DNA of 64,000 nucleotides, from the NCBI GenBank assembly GCA_034440635.1, contig JAOTON010001363.1, forward strand, positions 1-64,000, given 5' to 3'. This document shows positions 1 to 13,176 of this stretch, one piece after another. Every line of letters starts with the position of its first letter. Position 1 is the stretch's first letter. The translations under genes and the position numbers were made by a program. This DNA comes from Lepas anatifera. Its lineage: Eukaryota > Arthropoda > Thecostraca > Lepadidae. The notes under the pieces are model-generated. The model was not told the DNA's origin and did not search any database. It worked only from the letters and a program-made list of their open reading frames with translations.

Positions 1-944
1 GATTTTCTCACATATTTGCCTCCGCAGTGTTGCAAGTTATGATGTCATCAAGAGATGACCTCTTCCACTGGGAAAGCACTAAAACTCCACTAAACGCTGT
101 TTTGCTTTGATTTCCCCAAATTTTCGTCTGGCCCCATCCTCTCCTATAAGTGATTTATTATTTGTCCCCTCCCATTTCCGGTACGGCCGCTGTGACCAAT
201 GACCACCTAGCCCTTAAACAAACATTTAACATCTGCTCCATATTCTTACTTCCAGCACCCAGCATATGAATGTGTGTTGTGCTGTCTGGCTAACACTCCC
301 TAGTGACTTTCACTGTGAATGGTGGAGCTTAATACGGTAGAGTGATTCTTAGCAATTGGTGTTGCTGTCATTCGTTAGAGACCAGCCAGAATCCACGTGA
401 CCTGTAGCGACCCTACGTGGCGCAAGCACTTCTGGGGAGATCGCCTACAGCTGGCTGGGGCACGTTTTTAGTGTGGCTAATGACCAGCAAGTAAGCCACC
501 CTAGCGAAAGACGTTATAAGCTGCCAAGCGGACCCTCGTTTTCTAGTGTGGCTGCCCGCCCAGGGCTTCTGACCTTCACTTGCCCTCGAACGCCCTGACC
601 GGGTGGAGCAGCCGACCTGCTCCTTGGTTGACTCCGCCTGCCGCAAAACTTTCCTTGCTAGAATAACCCAAACCCTTTGGGTTCAGGGTCCATTACTGCC
701 GTTTGCCCAGCTGGTTACAAAAGTTTTCCTATGTTTCTCCAATTTGGCTGAAATCAGCGCCAAATTTTATGAAAATCAGGTCCCAGTTCCCCCACGACAT
801 GTGTTATAAAACTGAATCTGATTCCCAATATAAACCTCATATTCCCAGTTTCAAAAATAAAGCTTGAGACCCACTTCCTTTCCACTTTAGAGGCGGGCGA
901 AGGTGCTTGCACAAGAACGCCTTATAAAAACTCTTAACTAACTC
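1..944. other. No gene recognised
   Basis: Mixed-composition sequence without a convincing ORF, RNA gene or repeat structure. Short ORFs have no protein-like features. Confidence 0.5.
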
Positions 945-1345
945 AGCCTTGGCGGATCTAGCCAGTTGGTTTGGGAGGAGCAAACAAGAGTCTAAAGCAA
1001 AAAAAAAATGTCACGCAGTGAGGGGTGCGCTACAATATGCCTTTTCAGTCAAAGGATTTTGGGAACTGGAGACGAAAAGCAAAAAAAAAAAACACCACAG
1101 AGTGTAAAATATTATGGGCTCAAGATGCTTTGTTTTCTTATCTAGGCCCCAATGTTACACTGAACCTCACACTAATTCTGTTGAAGTTAGAGTTAGAGCA
1201 CCAAAATCTTGCTTACAAGCTATAAAGGAGTGCAGGGAAAAGGGAGGTCGATCCCTTTTGGGGGCAAAAACATGGTTTGCCCCGAACTTTTTTCGTTTAG
1301 GGGGCAATTTACCTGTTTACCCCCTGGATCCTTCACTAGACCAGC
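945..1345. repeat. Old copy of the CAGTGGCGGATCCAG MITE family
   Basis: The left TTGGCGGATCTAGCC and right CCCCCTGGATCCTTCACTAG are decayed ends. The interior AGCACCAAAATCTTGCTTA and TTTGCCCCGAAC match 50583-51039 in inverse orientation. Confidence 0.6.
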
Positions 1346-2402
1346 TCGCTTTCCACATCTTGTGAGTTCCATAAGCACGGCATGACCGATCATAGTTTTT
1401 GTTCCGCTTTGATGTTGCGTTTATAACACTCCACGATCGTGCATCGTGCTTCCTCGAACGGTTTCAAAGCCGTTGAGCTGGATTGTTTGGCTGAACTATA
1501 ATTTGCGAATGACCCAGGATCCTACCGAGCAAATTGTTTCCTCTTTGTCCTTGCTGCCACGACCTACTTTTCATCGTTATTCCGAGAGCCAATTTCTTTA
1601 GCTGCCTTGCATTACCGTTCTTTCAGTCAAAAACAAGTCTGTAAACTTTCCAAATAAAAAACGCTCAGCCGTGTATGCCCTCCTTTAGTTTCACCCCAGA
1701 CATATAATCGGCCCCCGGTGCTAGCACAGTACACGGTTTCTCAGAGCCCTTACGAGTACATTTTAATACATGTCCCCGCAGACTTCAGGCTTTAGAAGTG
1801 GTTGAGAGACAAATTCAAGACTTATTGATCAGTGGAATTTTTAACGTTTTGCCTGGTAAAGCTCGGTGTTTATACGGCGCTTAACTTTTACGGCCTCTGG
1901 CTTCCCCTCCAGCTCGCACCTGTTGGGAGAGCATAGCGGGCATCAAGCGGGCTTCAGAGCACGGCCTGACCATTCAAGAAGCGCTCCGGTGGCGTGGAGA
2001 GCCGAAGGGAGTAGCTAACCCACCGGGTCGGCCAGCCCGCTGGCTCGACAGCCAACACTCAGGACTGAGCGCCTACGCACAATACAGGCGCAGACGACTC
2101 GCTCCTTTGCTAACTCTGGCCCCGACACGCATCAGTGCGCTGCCGTCGATATTTTCATTTCCTCTCACTGACAATCACACGTTCCGCTACCCTTCATCTG
2201 CCACCTTGCTCCGAGTGTCCCGGTGACTGGCGCGGCATTCCTTATTTTCAGACACTGCCACTAATAATATATCTCTCCAACATGCCGACGTGCCCATTAT
2301 TTGTAGGTGAATTGGAAGCCGTGGTTAGGCGACCTGATGCACACTTGGCGGTCATCCTTGTAACTGATGGGCGTGTCCTCTGGTGGTGACCCTCCTGGGT
2401 GT
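1346..2402. other. No gene recognised
   Basis: Moderately GC-rich from 1900 to 2150 but without splice-bordered coding sequence that I could support. Confidence 0.45.
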
Positions 2403-2530
2403 AACTAATGGACATGGCGACCATCCCTGTCCTGATGGACATGGCGACCATCCTGTAACTAATGGACGTGGGCGACCATCTCTATACCTGATGGACATGG
2501 CGACCATCCCTGTACCTGATGGACACTTGA
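2403..2530 (+). repeat. Short minisatellite, about 25-33 bp unit
   Basis: Repeats of TGATGGACATGGCGACCATC with alternating CCTGTACC and CTGTAACTAA linkers, about five units. Confidence 0.75.
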
Positions 2531-2619
2531 CAACCATCACGGAAACCCTGCACTGGCCTTTTTCCAGTTTTTCAGTTTGCCTGTTCAGCGATCCGCCATT
2601 GCCTTCCCCCGCCTCGCGC

Positions 2620-3045
2620 CGCTGTTCAGAGGTCCTCCGTTGCCTGTTCAGAAGAGACCCAGTAATCTTTAGATCCCCCCTGACCCCCGGTCCTCTTGCC
2701 TTTCGAAGTAATCTTGCCTTTAGGGTCCTCCGTTGGCTGTTCGGATCCTTTCTTTGGTCCTTTTCTGTTAGATCTCTTCTTTCGGTCCTCTCGCTTTTTC
2801 AGGTCCTCTGTTCTTCCTGGTCCTCCGTTGCCTGTTCAGATCTTAGTCCATTGTCCTCCGTTGGCTGTCCAGAGGTCCTCCGTTGCCTATTCGAGAGGTC
2901 CTCCGTTGCCTATTCAGAGGTAATCCGTTGCCTATTTCAAAGGTCCTCCGTTGCCTGTTCAGAAGGTCTATCGTTGCCTGTTCGGAGGTCCGCCGCATTT
3001 TGCCTGTTCAGAGAGGTCCTCCGTTGGCTGTTCAGTGTTGGCTGT
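2620..3045 (+). repeat. Degenerate minisatellite, about 22-24 bp unit
   Basis: Many variants of GGTCCTCCGTTGCCTGTTCA occur, tidy between 2870 and 3040 and more decayed to the left. The long plus-strand ORF across it is a by-product. Confidence 0.8.
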
Positions 3046-3539
3046 AAAAGTTGGGTGAAAACTCCACTCTTGTGCAAAAGCGGCCATTCGGCACGCAGCA
3101 GATAGTGTAAAACGAAAGATTTTCTGCCGTTCGGCTGCGTATTTTAATCCCCCCTGGCAGCGTGAAAAGCCTGGGCCCTTTAAGTTGCTCTTTTTTTTTT
3201 TGAGCGCTTTCACAATCCAAGCTCGTAAATACCTCAATATGCAACTACTGCTACACCGATTAATGACTACAGTTTCTAAGGTGCTTCTCTGTAAATATTG
3301 TTGTACTTCCAGTACTTTCCTTGATTTATATTTCTTCTTGTGCAGACTGTGATTTCCATCTCTTTGGGGTACCTGGCACCCCATGGTGATTTTGGGCACC
3401 CCCAACTACAAATGTGCAGCAAACTACTAATGAAGTGCTCAAAGGAAGAGGAAATTAAAAAAAATACGAGTTAAACTATTTTAACGACATCCTGCATTTG
3501 ACCTAAAACCAACATTTCACCAAGCAACGGAAGAATGGG
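3046..3539. other. No gene recognised
   Basis: Nothing seen beyond a poly-T run at 3190-3201. Confidence 0.45.
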
Positions 3540-3785
3540 CAGTGGTGATCTTTAGGCGGTCAGGTAAGTCTGGGGAGTGGGTTGATAAAAAAACGTCATG
3601 TAGTGAGAATATGCCACAACTGATAAGCCGAAGAGTCAAACAAAAAAGCGTCGCGGGGTCAAACATGTTGGCCGCAAGTTGCTTGTTTTGCTCTCCAAAC
3701 GACCCCAAAGTTTACACTGAAGTTGACTGGTTCTGTTTGAAGTTGAGAGTTGAAACACCAAAACTTTGCTTATAACATTTTTTTT
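3540..3785. repeat. Second old copy of the CAGTGGCGGATCCAG MITE family
   Basis: GCAGTGGTGATCTTTAGGCG at the left, AAAACGTCATGTAGTGAG inside and AACACCAAAACTTTGCTTA at the right parallel 945-1345. Confidence 0.5.
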
Positions 3786-4199
3786 TTAGTTTTATCTTCC
3801 TATGTCCCTCTCCCTCTCCTTCTCTTGGTAACCTTTAAGCCGGGTCACACCCCTTTTCCACTCAACAGAAGCCCATCTCACGACCAGGAGTGCAACTTTG
3901 ACACTTTTAGGATGCACGAGCACCCCTGCATCTTTTTGAAAAATCCACCCCTAAACTTCCAAAAAACACCCCTAAAACTATTCCTCCGATATTCGAATAG
4001 AGATCTAATGCCAGGATTATGTAGCAATTAAATAGAAAGAGTCAAAGATCGGAGCTCTCTTGTACTGTTCTTGGGATCCTTTGGTAAATTTAATGATCTG
4101 GGTTTCTTACCTGGTCTTTTGACTGGGGTACTTCGATTGGTATGGGCGGAGATCCAAGGCTTGCACAACTTTTAAAATTAACTTTTCGGGTGTTTTGGG

Positions 4200-4720
4200 C
4201 GAACACCCTAAGATTGGCCGCGGTTTTAGCGGGTGGGTCCTTGGGTTTGCTCAAAAAATTTTTAGTTTTGTTCCATTTTTAAAAAGAAACTTAAAAAAAT
4301 GCTTATTTGCCGAATTAATTCCGCCAAAATTAATTTTCAAAAAAAAAATTTTTGGCCAGTAGGTGGTTAACCCAATCTTCAAAAGATTAAATTTTTTTGA
4401 TGTGAGTGGGTTTGATCGGGGGGGGAGGTAAGAATTAGAAAAAAAAAACAGCCCCAATATCACTCTAACTCGACATTTTTGCAGCTTCTGGAAAAATTTT
4501 AGGTCTGGGTCATATCAGGTCAAATCGCCAACCCAGGTTAAGAGATCTAACCTCGAAAAAAACTTTGGAGGCGCATCAGTAAGATCAAATACCTATCGTA
4601 CTTAGATTCACATCACATAGTAAGGTCACCAAACAAGATGATTGTTCATAGCAGGATTTCCATATCGATAACCTGGGAAAAGATCCGGGTCACGATCTTT
4701 CCATTAGAAATGCATGGGGC
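4200..4720. repeat. Ancient copy of the TGACCT-rich family
   Basis: The sequence around 4490-4560 (GGTCATATCAGGTCAAATCG) and what follows align loosely with 33410-33560. The ends have decayed and the region is A/T-rich. Confidence 0.4.
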
Positions 4721-6360
4721 TATTGGTAAATTTTGATAACTTGCGAGCATTGAAAATTGTCGAGAATTGCGGTGGATGTTTTATTTTTACGTTGCTGTGT
4801 CTGACTTCCCACTGCAGTTTGATTAATGCTCTTTTTACCATACAGACCTAAGCCCGGCTCTAGGTGAAAACAGATTAATTTTGAAATTTTACAAGACAAG
4901 ATTATAAAATATATAATCCGATTAGACTCGACGAAAGCATCTTAATGGTGCTGAAAAATTTTCTACGGCTCTGCTCTGTCAGCTATTATGACACACAATT
5001 TAGGTTTCCACTGTGTTCCTGTGAGGAATACTTTGAGCTCGAGCGACCTCAAGGTGGCCTGACCAAACGGTTGTATGTAGTATTTTCGGTAGATATTAAA
5101 AAGGGCTATTTAGCGCCGTCGCTCCCAGTGCACTGTTCATTCTACATGGTTTGCTGAACAGCAGAAACCTGTATGATATCAGATGGTTCCAAACACAGCA
5201 CTGCGATGTCTCGTGTTTTTTCAGAACTTATGCCTGGAGCATGAAAGCGAGAGAAATGACTGAAGAATGTACATCTCCTGACGGGGAGCTGTGCTGCACA
5301 ATGCAAAAATATTAACTTCATCAAATTGTGCCACCATGCACACAATTTTAAAGCAATTCAAAGGCTTAATTCCAGTGCAAAAGTTATATCGAAGCAAAAA
5401 TCAATTATGCGAATGAAGCGTTTTCACTACGTCCCACAGCAAGGGCGCCTGCGACTATATCGAGAACAAGGCGAAACCGGTAACATATCACGATGGTTTA
5501 AAAAGTCCAGTGAAAGATCAAATACGTGATGCCAAAGCCATGCATGCCTTTCTTACGCATGCATTTTTCAGCACGATTAAGTTCTTGCACATTCCACAAT
5601 CAAGCATAGGCAATGTTGCCAGACAGCTCCAAAGTGTGTTCACCTATGCGATTATAGAAAAATGAATAAAAAGTTTCATAGAATACCAGCGGTAAATAAG
5701 ACATCCATAACTGTTCATGAAATCTCTACAAAGGAAGAGGTTCGGGTTTCCTATACCTATGTTTGAAGCAAACAGTGTCGTGCTGTGCAAGTAGACTTTC
5801 TTTCATGGGTGCTGCGTGAATGATCGCAAATTTAGTCATGGCGAATGTCCAATGCAAAGGTAATATTAAATATACCTACTGGTATAAATTATTTGGCTTA
5901 AGTAATGAGTGATCTGACGGCCACCATTGCAGGTGAATGAATGTGTTTGTGTAGGACACGGTCAGTGTCAGTGTTGAAGTCATCTCAGTGTATTCCCTTA
6001 TTCTTCAATGATAATACAAGGCACCAGGAGTGTGGAATTATATCCTTTTGTGGGTGCCCGACCACCTCCAATGAAACGTGGAAATAGTGGTAGAAGTGGT
6101 AAAACATCCTTTGAATGCTATCTTTTTTAATTCAAGCACTACTTCTTGGTTCAATGCAGTTCAACCAGCCTGTGAGAGGGCTAACCACATGATACATTTT
6201 GCTATTTATTTTCACGTAATGGCATTTGATATTGTTTCAAATTTACCCACCCCTAATCATCAAAAACACAAATCAAAAGCCTTTTGAAGTGGCGTTTGAA
6301 CTGGGATCATGTGAGGCAAGTCGAATGCGTTATGAATTCAGAACTAAAGTTCAGTTTTAG
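4721..6360. other. No gene recognised
   Basis: AT-rich sequence with only short ORFs and no protein motif. Confidence 0.45.
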
Positions 6361-6541
6361 GAGTCAGAGTCTCACTAGAGTCATCAAGGGACTTTTCACG
6401 GAGACCCCGACCCACCACCCAAACGAGCAACTCCCACGATGAAGGGTTAATTAAGGAACCAAAGTTGAACGTCCCACAAAGTATAAGGACGGCCGCCCAC
6501 CTCAGGTCACCCCCTCACCAGTCATTTGCCAGCTGACCTAC
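6361..6541 (-). mobile_element. SINE family 2, truncated copy
   Basis: It shares CTAGAGTCATCAAGGGACTT, CCACCCAAACGAGCAA and TCACCAGTCATTTGCCAGC (plus strand) with the other two copies. Similarity ends near 6541. Confidence 0.55.
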
Positions 6542-7670
6542 GGTATTTGTGGTGCCTACCACCTGCCAGCTTACCTAAATCATTTTCCCGGAAGCTGCAA
6601 AAATGTCGAGATAGAGGTAGATGAAGTACGATGGCGCTGGGCGATGCTGGTTTTTTACCACTTGTGGAAACCTGAGGAGGCCGGTTGCCCGCCCCCTGTG
6701 GGCGCGTGTTAATTCTCATAAACTCTGACACTTACACGATGAAAATTTCGTAAAGGCAATGCAATATCATTACAAGCAACCGTTTCCAAAAGTAATCGCT
6801 TTGTTTGCGGTGTTAAACATAAGGCTGTACTACTGCAATGGTCAAAAACCGTCTGCATACCTACTTTAAGTGCTAACAATTTGGAGCTTATGGCAAGAGA
6901 GCATTTTTTTGTCGAAAAATAATTTATGAAGCAAAATTTTTTAGGCGTCTAAAAGGTCAATTTCAACTGCCAACAGGTCAAGCTAGGTCACAAAAGAAAA
7001 GGTCAAACGAATTAAAAGTCAATTTTTTTAATTTTGCAATTTTCTTTTTCAAAATAATGGATAGTTCAAAAAGAGATCAATGATATACAAAACATGCTAA
7101 TCAAGCAATGCGTTTTTCAGTTATGAAGCATCAAAGATCAGTCTACAAGGTGACCTTCCGAAAATACCTCGGGCTATAACTCGATTACCGTTGGTCGGAG
7201 GGGGCCAAGATTCTCACAGGCGTGTTTCTGGCCCAAAACTACCCCAGAGCCAAAATTTCAGATTTTTTCTAGACATGGTGGTGTCAAATTTAAATATTTT
7301 TGGTCGTTTTCTCCTGCAATGCCCCAGCTGCCACTTGTGGCCAAAGCCGAGAGAGCGCGTTTTCCAAAATGTTAATTGCCGTGTCGTCGTTGTCACAGTA
7401 TCAGTAACATCGAATGCAGCTAGGTTCGTCGTTTCCTTGATCATGTCTTCCAGAAAGAAAAAAAGTTCACTTCTGGACTTCTTCTCCAAAATGCCATGGT
7501 GCAACTTCATCCTGAATTTATTTAGGCTGTATGTAAAACAAGCCTGTCCATAGCTGTTATGCGTACCAAAGCAGGGTCAAGATGCAGCATGTGGTAGCTG
7601 TGCATTTATCGACACTTGTGTAGAAGAGGAGGGAAATCAGCGTCAATATCTGGAAAACGTAGCTTGTGCT
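6542..7670. other. TGACCT-containing old repeat, no gene
   Basis: AGGTCA words cluster at 6950-7010 and TGACC at 7150, probably a decayed TTAA-family copy. Nothing else seen. Confidence 0.4.
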
Positions 7671-7900
7671 TAACCCTCGCCCGTCCGAGAATGGCATTGA
7701 TGGTCTCCATAAGGCTTTTTAAGGACAGCGGATAAACGGTGGCGCTGCGCTGCCGTATTTTGCATATCCCTTCCTTGATCAATTCCGCATCTTTAAAAAA
7801 TTAAGCTTGGTCATGTTAGGTTAGGTCATCAGGCCAAGACAAGTGTCTTCATCTAAACAAAATTAAGATTGCATCTATGCAAAAGTAAAATAAAGTTAAT
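7671..7900. mobile_element. One end of a TTAA element (truncated)
   Basis: TTAACCCTCGCCCGTCC begins at about 7671. The region continues with GGTGGCGCTGCGCTGCCG and a TTAGGTTAGGTCATCAGGCC block, in the order seen at 33275 onward. The distal end is not recognisable. Confidence 0.45.
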
Positions 7901-8374
7901 CGTACTTGACTGGGACATATCGAGTTGCCTTTTCCACTTCTCTCGTTGTAATTCACCGGATTAGACTGTTGAACTTGTTATCCATTATTCCTGTTTGTCA
8001 AAAAATAATTCGGATTTGAATTTTTAGCACGAGTGTAATCCGATCTTTTTCAAACATGTGTAGTGTTGACTTTTGCGCTGGCTGAACAATTATTCGCTGA
8101 CGAAGATAGTTGTATGACGTTCGAAAGTTCCGAAAATACAACCAACCTCCGACTGGCGTCTTTAGCAACTCCTCAACGAACTCAAAAATAAAGTTAAGTA
8201 AAGTTACTTATAAGTAAGAGCACGTTCAACCTAGCAATCTGACGCTTATACACCATAATAGACCTACCGAGTGCTATAACATATATTCCAGGTTTTATGA
8301 AATCGGTGACATAGTTTCATTTACGGGTCAACTCTTCAATGGAAATACATGGTATAAACAGTAAAATTGCTATA

Positions 8375-9251
8375 TTTCGGTTCATATTGCTTAACCTTCG
8401 TCTTTCGGTGGACCGATTCGACGTCCCTCGTTATTTTTCACGATGGCACAAAAACAGTTTGGTTTAGCCCAATGCTGCGAGGAAATTGTATAAAAATTGA
8501 GTCGACACATCTTGACCAAATCTCAAGTCAATGTAATGTCGGATCACCGACTTATGGCGTCATTTCTAAGCCCATGTAAGGACATTTTGGTCCTAAAAAT
8601 AAGTCTGAAAAAACGAGCGTTACACGCTTCTAGAAGAGCCAGATCAAGTTTCTAAACAACATTCGAAAGCTCCTGAAAAGGGCATTTGGAATATGTCATG
8701 CATTTTGAGGTCAAGTCCATAACGAAGGCACCAGGGGTCCCCAAAGGTCAGCAAAGGTTACCGTTTTAGAAGCTGTTGTTGGCTATACTCATGAACGGGA
8801 CAAAATGCAGCAATGAATTTGGTATCATAGTGACGAGCATTACCCAAGGATTCCAATAATATGCGACCTGACTTTGACCTTGACCTAAGGTTATGTTAGG
8901 TTGTGTAACAAAACCTTAGATTAGGTTAGACCGTGACCTATGCTCAAGCTAATGCGTAACTTTACAAGGTCATGGCGCCTATTGTGGAACTCCTTAGGTC
9001 AAGACAAACACAATGACACCTCGGCTTTATTCTAAGTCTATTGATTCCCGAATTATAAGAAGTTTTCTAAATGTGTCAAAATTTCACCATTTTGTGACCT
9101 CAAAAGGTTACTCGTTAAGCTAAGGTAAAATAATTGTATCTCGTCGAAGAGTTCAGGTCACGTCAAAAAGCCGCGCTTTACCGCACCTTTCCACCTCTCT
9201 TAGTACTCAAACGGTTGGGAGGTCGAATCGATCCCTGGTAGGGCGAGAGAG
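8375..9251. mobile_element. Degenerate TTAA element related to 14837-15665
   Basis: TTAA at 8371-8374 is followed by CCTTCGTCTTTCGGTGG and CGATTCGACGTCCC. The right end has the inverted GGTCGAATCGATCCC and CCTGGTAGGGCGAG, and a decayed TAAA where TTAA is expected. Shared interior words include ATTTGGTATCATAGT and TTGACCTAAGGTTA. Confidence 0.6.
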
Positions 9252-10908
9252 TAAAATACCTCCAGTAGGGCAAGGTTGAAAATAAATTATTGTTCTCGTG
9301 ATATAAGTATATTGGGCCACCCCAAGAGTCCAACTTGACATGTTTGATCTGTGACCTTTGTGAGGTCATTTGGGACTATTTAAACCTTTTTCAGACATGG
9401 GTTCACAGGAAACCCGAACAACTTCGCAGGACAACTTGGCAGGAAATGATGGGAGATATTTCACTTTGGTACCATTTCGCTTCGATTATTACGAGTCGAT
9501 CGGTATGCATATTGATTATGTCAGACCAGATAATGCTCTTGACCTGACCTTTGGTTAGGTCTTTCTTAGATTTTGACACAGCATGTTCAATGTTCATACC
9601 ATACATAATTTGATTCACCGTAACCAGAGGATTCGAATACAATATGGCTCTAGCTTAGCGCAGTTTTCGACCTTAGTTTGGCTATAAAAAAAACAGTCAA
9701 CAACAGGCTATTAAAGAACAGTCCCCTTAAACCAGGCGCGTCAGGACGTTTTTAAAAGTGGGGGGGGGTGGGCAATCCGGTCACGTGTTCCCAACCCTGC
9801 CAAGAAGCTTGGCCAAGAAGAGTTTTATGTGAGCCCCTAGATGATTTTTTTTAAGTGACCAGAAATCCATGGCTTAACTTTACATCTCGCTTATCATAAA
9901 ACGTAAGGCTCTAACGAGAAAATGTCTTGTCTATCACAAATCACGTCGGCACTGGAAGCTCCCCTTATTAAATAAGCGTTCAAAGCTTTGGTAGTCCAAG
10001 AACAAAGTAACACCATAGATAAACTTTTAATGGCGGTAAAATGCAAACAATAACACTTAATAGGTAGCCGTTTGTCTGCGCGCTTGTTTTTTTAAGACAC
10101 CAGAAACTGCTGGTTTCACCACGTTTGCAGCTTTTCGAGCTGTGACCTTTGATGAGCAGGAAGCTTAAAGCATAAGCGCAGGAACTATTTTGAAGTTGTG
10201 GGAAAGGATCGTCGACGTCGGTGGGGCCAAATGTGACTCGGCTTACAGCTTGATTTGTTGCTGAAAACAAGGTACGGGAACGGCTGGAAAATGGTGGGCA
10301 CTGCCCCCATAGTCCGAAAGTTGGGTTGCGACCGCTTCCGCGGTTTTTGGGCGTATGGCTTAAAGTATGTCTAGTCACTGGCGGATCCAGCGCGGGGGAA
10401 GCATTAGGGCCATGCTCCACCCAAACGCTCAAACCAGGGGGTTACAATATTTTTGGCCCGAGGGGAAACGGTGTGAATAAAGCAAGAAAGAAGTCATTAG
10501 ATGTTTCGGCAAAATTGTAAGGTTTTTACCCCTTGTTAACCTTTTTCAACCCCTAATACTGCCAAAAATATGTTATGGGTTGGCTAGGAAAAAGCATCCC
10601 CAAACATTTTCACAAAGTTACACCCCTGGCTGATACGATGGTTATTTTGGGCGGAGGAATAAATCGTTCTGACTTTTCAAACAAGGAGGGTGCAAGGTAA
10701 ATCACAAGATGCACAAGGCAATTGACTGAGTAGGTATGTGTATTTTAATGACATTAAAATCTCTGTATTCCTTAAGCATGGGCCACTCCTTTATCACATT
10801 CTTTCGATGCCGCCGCCACCCGGCCTACAGGCAGCCATAAGTAACTGTGCACCGCCGTCTAACCATGATTGTCCGACTTTCTATTTTGAGGCACACAAAT
10901 TATTTTGT
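9252..10908. other. Old repeats, no gene
   Basis: TGACCT words at 9350-9570, and G-rich MITE-like starts at 9755 and 10378 (ACTGGCGGATCCAGCG). No coding sequence supported. Confidence 0.4.
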
Positions 10909-11189
10909 ATGGTACAGTAGGGTCGTTCAAAAAACATGTTTTTACTTTTCAGACTCGAACCCACTTTTTCCCATTATATATTCAATTCTGATTTAATGAG
11001 CCACATTCCAAGCATCTACGACAACGGGAAAGATCGCCTCAAAACGGTTAAATATTTCATGTTTCAGGCGCGATTGGCCGCCGGGCGTTGCAGTCACCCC
11101 TTATTAAATTGGGATGAAAGGGGTGCATAACCTACCAGTGAAGACAGCGTGGCATGTGCGTGCGTATAAGAGCGGTAGATGGGATTTAA

Positions 11190-12021
11190 CACATGCATTG
11201 ACGGGGGTATGAGCTACCTTCGCCTTGACGGGGGGCGGGTATCCGCCCCCTAAGATCTCGAGAACTGCGCTAGGTAGCGAAAAACCATGAACGGCGTCGG
11301 ATAGCCCATCCACTTCTCCATCAAAAATATTCGGACCATTTTTTGTCAGGTCACATTTAAGGTCACTAGAGGTCAAAACATGCCGTTTTAGGCATAACAT
11401 GTAAACGAAGATTTTCGGTCATTTCACCTGAACAAGTAAACATAAAGCAAAATGAATTGCACGATACGAATCCTCGCAGCAAGCCGAATCGAATGATATA
11501 TAATATGAGCTTGCTAGGTCAAATCAAGGATTTGACCTTACCTGAGGTTAGGTCAAGGTCAAATTGGGCAAAATGCCTATCATTATAACTACAATGACAA
11601 GGAAAATCTAATGCAGTTAAAATAAACGCTCTATCTCTATTCATTACTGAGATATTCAGCTAAAACCATTTTTCCCATGTATTTCCAATGTAGAGGTCAT
11701 GACTCGTACCTAACCTTAGGTCATTGATATAAAAAATACCGGAACATATTTTAGAAAACTCGGTGGGGCCATTTTGTGATATGAGTTTCAATCGGGTTTA
11801 CCCTGTTCCGACTTATGCTATCTTAAACTTGTTTTGAGGTCAGGTCACTTGACCTGTACTGGTGACCTGACCTGAGATGACCTAACCTTAAAATTTTGAG
11901 AAAAGTTGTAAAAATGACGAGGAAAAAGGTATGCCAAGTACGGCGGCGCTACGCGCCGCCGTTTTTATGCTTTCTTCGAAAAACCCGAGGAGGCGGGTAC
12001 CCGCCCCCGTCAATGCGCGTG
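11190..12021. mobile_element. TTAA element (832 bp), AGGTCA/TGACCT-rich, nested in a foldback element
   Basis: TTAA occurs on both sides (11186-11189, 12022-12025). The termini are CACATGCATTGACGGGGG and its partner CCCCCGTCAATGCGCGTG. The interior is dense in TGACCT and AGGTCA words. It is closely related to 61494-62328, including the block GGCGGCGCTACGCGCCGCCG near the right end. TTAA duplication is the habit of piggyBac-type transposases. No coding capacity was seen, so the element is non-autonomous. Confidence 0.85.
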
Positions 12022-13076
12022 TTAACATGCAGGCATTTACTTGTCAGATGTATTTGCAGCGCAATAAAAATGCATGTTATTCCACAAAAGACCTGAAATT
12101 AAATGGTTCAGCACCCTAGTGCTCTAAATCCCGACAGAACAGGAATGTCTTCCGGGGGCGAACCTTTCTCTGGCAACATTCGTTGGAGAACGTCGTTGGG
12201 GCAGGTGGTTATCCCTATTCTCTTGCGAACTATTTAAGAGCTCTGATACTGCTAGAAGAAGACCCCGCTGCACATTTTTGCCCTTTGGGTGGCTCACGAA
12301 GTCTTCCACCAGCTTCACACCACGTTCTGTGGGACCGTTCACGACAGTTGAAACTGGGGAAGCTATACTAGTCACCAGCTCCTCAACGGAACCGTTTCAT
12401 GTCAGAATCTTTCAGATTCAGGCGCTCGAATGCCAGCCAGCTTTCGGGAATGACAAATTGGCAGAGGCTTGGTACCGAGCCGAGCTCTTCATAGCCTCTG
12501 TTGGAAACTTTAGCCTAACCAACTAAAAGGTGGATGGTTTTGCTCTTTAGGCCAGGTACTGTGTCACTGCCTTTTTACATCCAGCATTGTGATTCTTATC
12601 TGCGAGGCAGATTATAACTTTCTGGTCACAAATAACGGTTGCGTTTGCACATTGACTTCAGCGCCTCTACACAATACAGGAGTATTTTTATTGGAAAACC
12701 TATCAGGGAACATTCCTGGATCATCAGGCCCGGCTAGTGCTTTGGTTCTGGAAGACATGCCAGCTCTGTTTTCCTTGAGAAGATAATCACGAATTGCGCA
12801 AGCTGGTTTACGTGTGGCTGTCAGGAGAGGTTGCCTCCAATGATTGTCTGTTAAGAAGACCCGGATCCCACCAGCGAGCCATATTCATGGAATATAGGAC
12901 ATTTATGGCATGAAGTGCGCGCTACTACTGAGTCAGATTCCGTTCATCATTCCAGAAGATACTTAAAGACTGAATATTATAATTTTTGGAGTTTAACAAC
13001 GCATCAACTGCTCAGGTCACATGGCATCAGAGGCGAGAGGAAAACAATTAGCTTGGGCTAGAGCAGGGCGCCAGAT

Positions 13077-13176
13077 TCTGCCCCTGGGTGGGCTCGAAAC
13101 CACGACACCCAGCACATACAGAATGCCATTGGCCGAGCCGAGCGCAAGCGCTAACCGACTGAGCCACTCAGACCCC
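13077..13176 (-). mobile_element. tRNA-like SINE head inside a foldback transposon loop
   Basis: On the minus strand, GAGTGGCTCAGTCGGTTAGC (A box) and GTGGTTTCGAGCCCACC (B box) lie about 60 bases apart. The spacing and the lack of a matching acceptor stem argue against a functional tRNA gene. It lies in the unpaired centre of the 10918-14336 element, so it is probably a later insertion. Confidence 0.5.

Noticed and set aside
2383..3105. 240-codon plus-strand ORF
   Set aside because: It covers two tandem repeats; the peptide is repetitive Ser/Leu/Arg with no motif.
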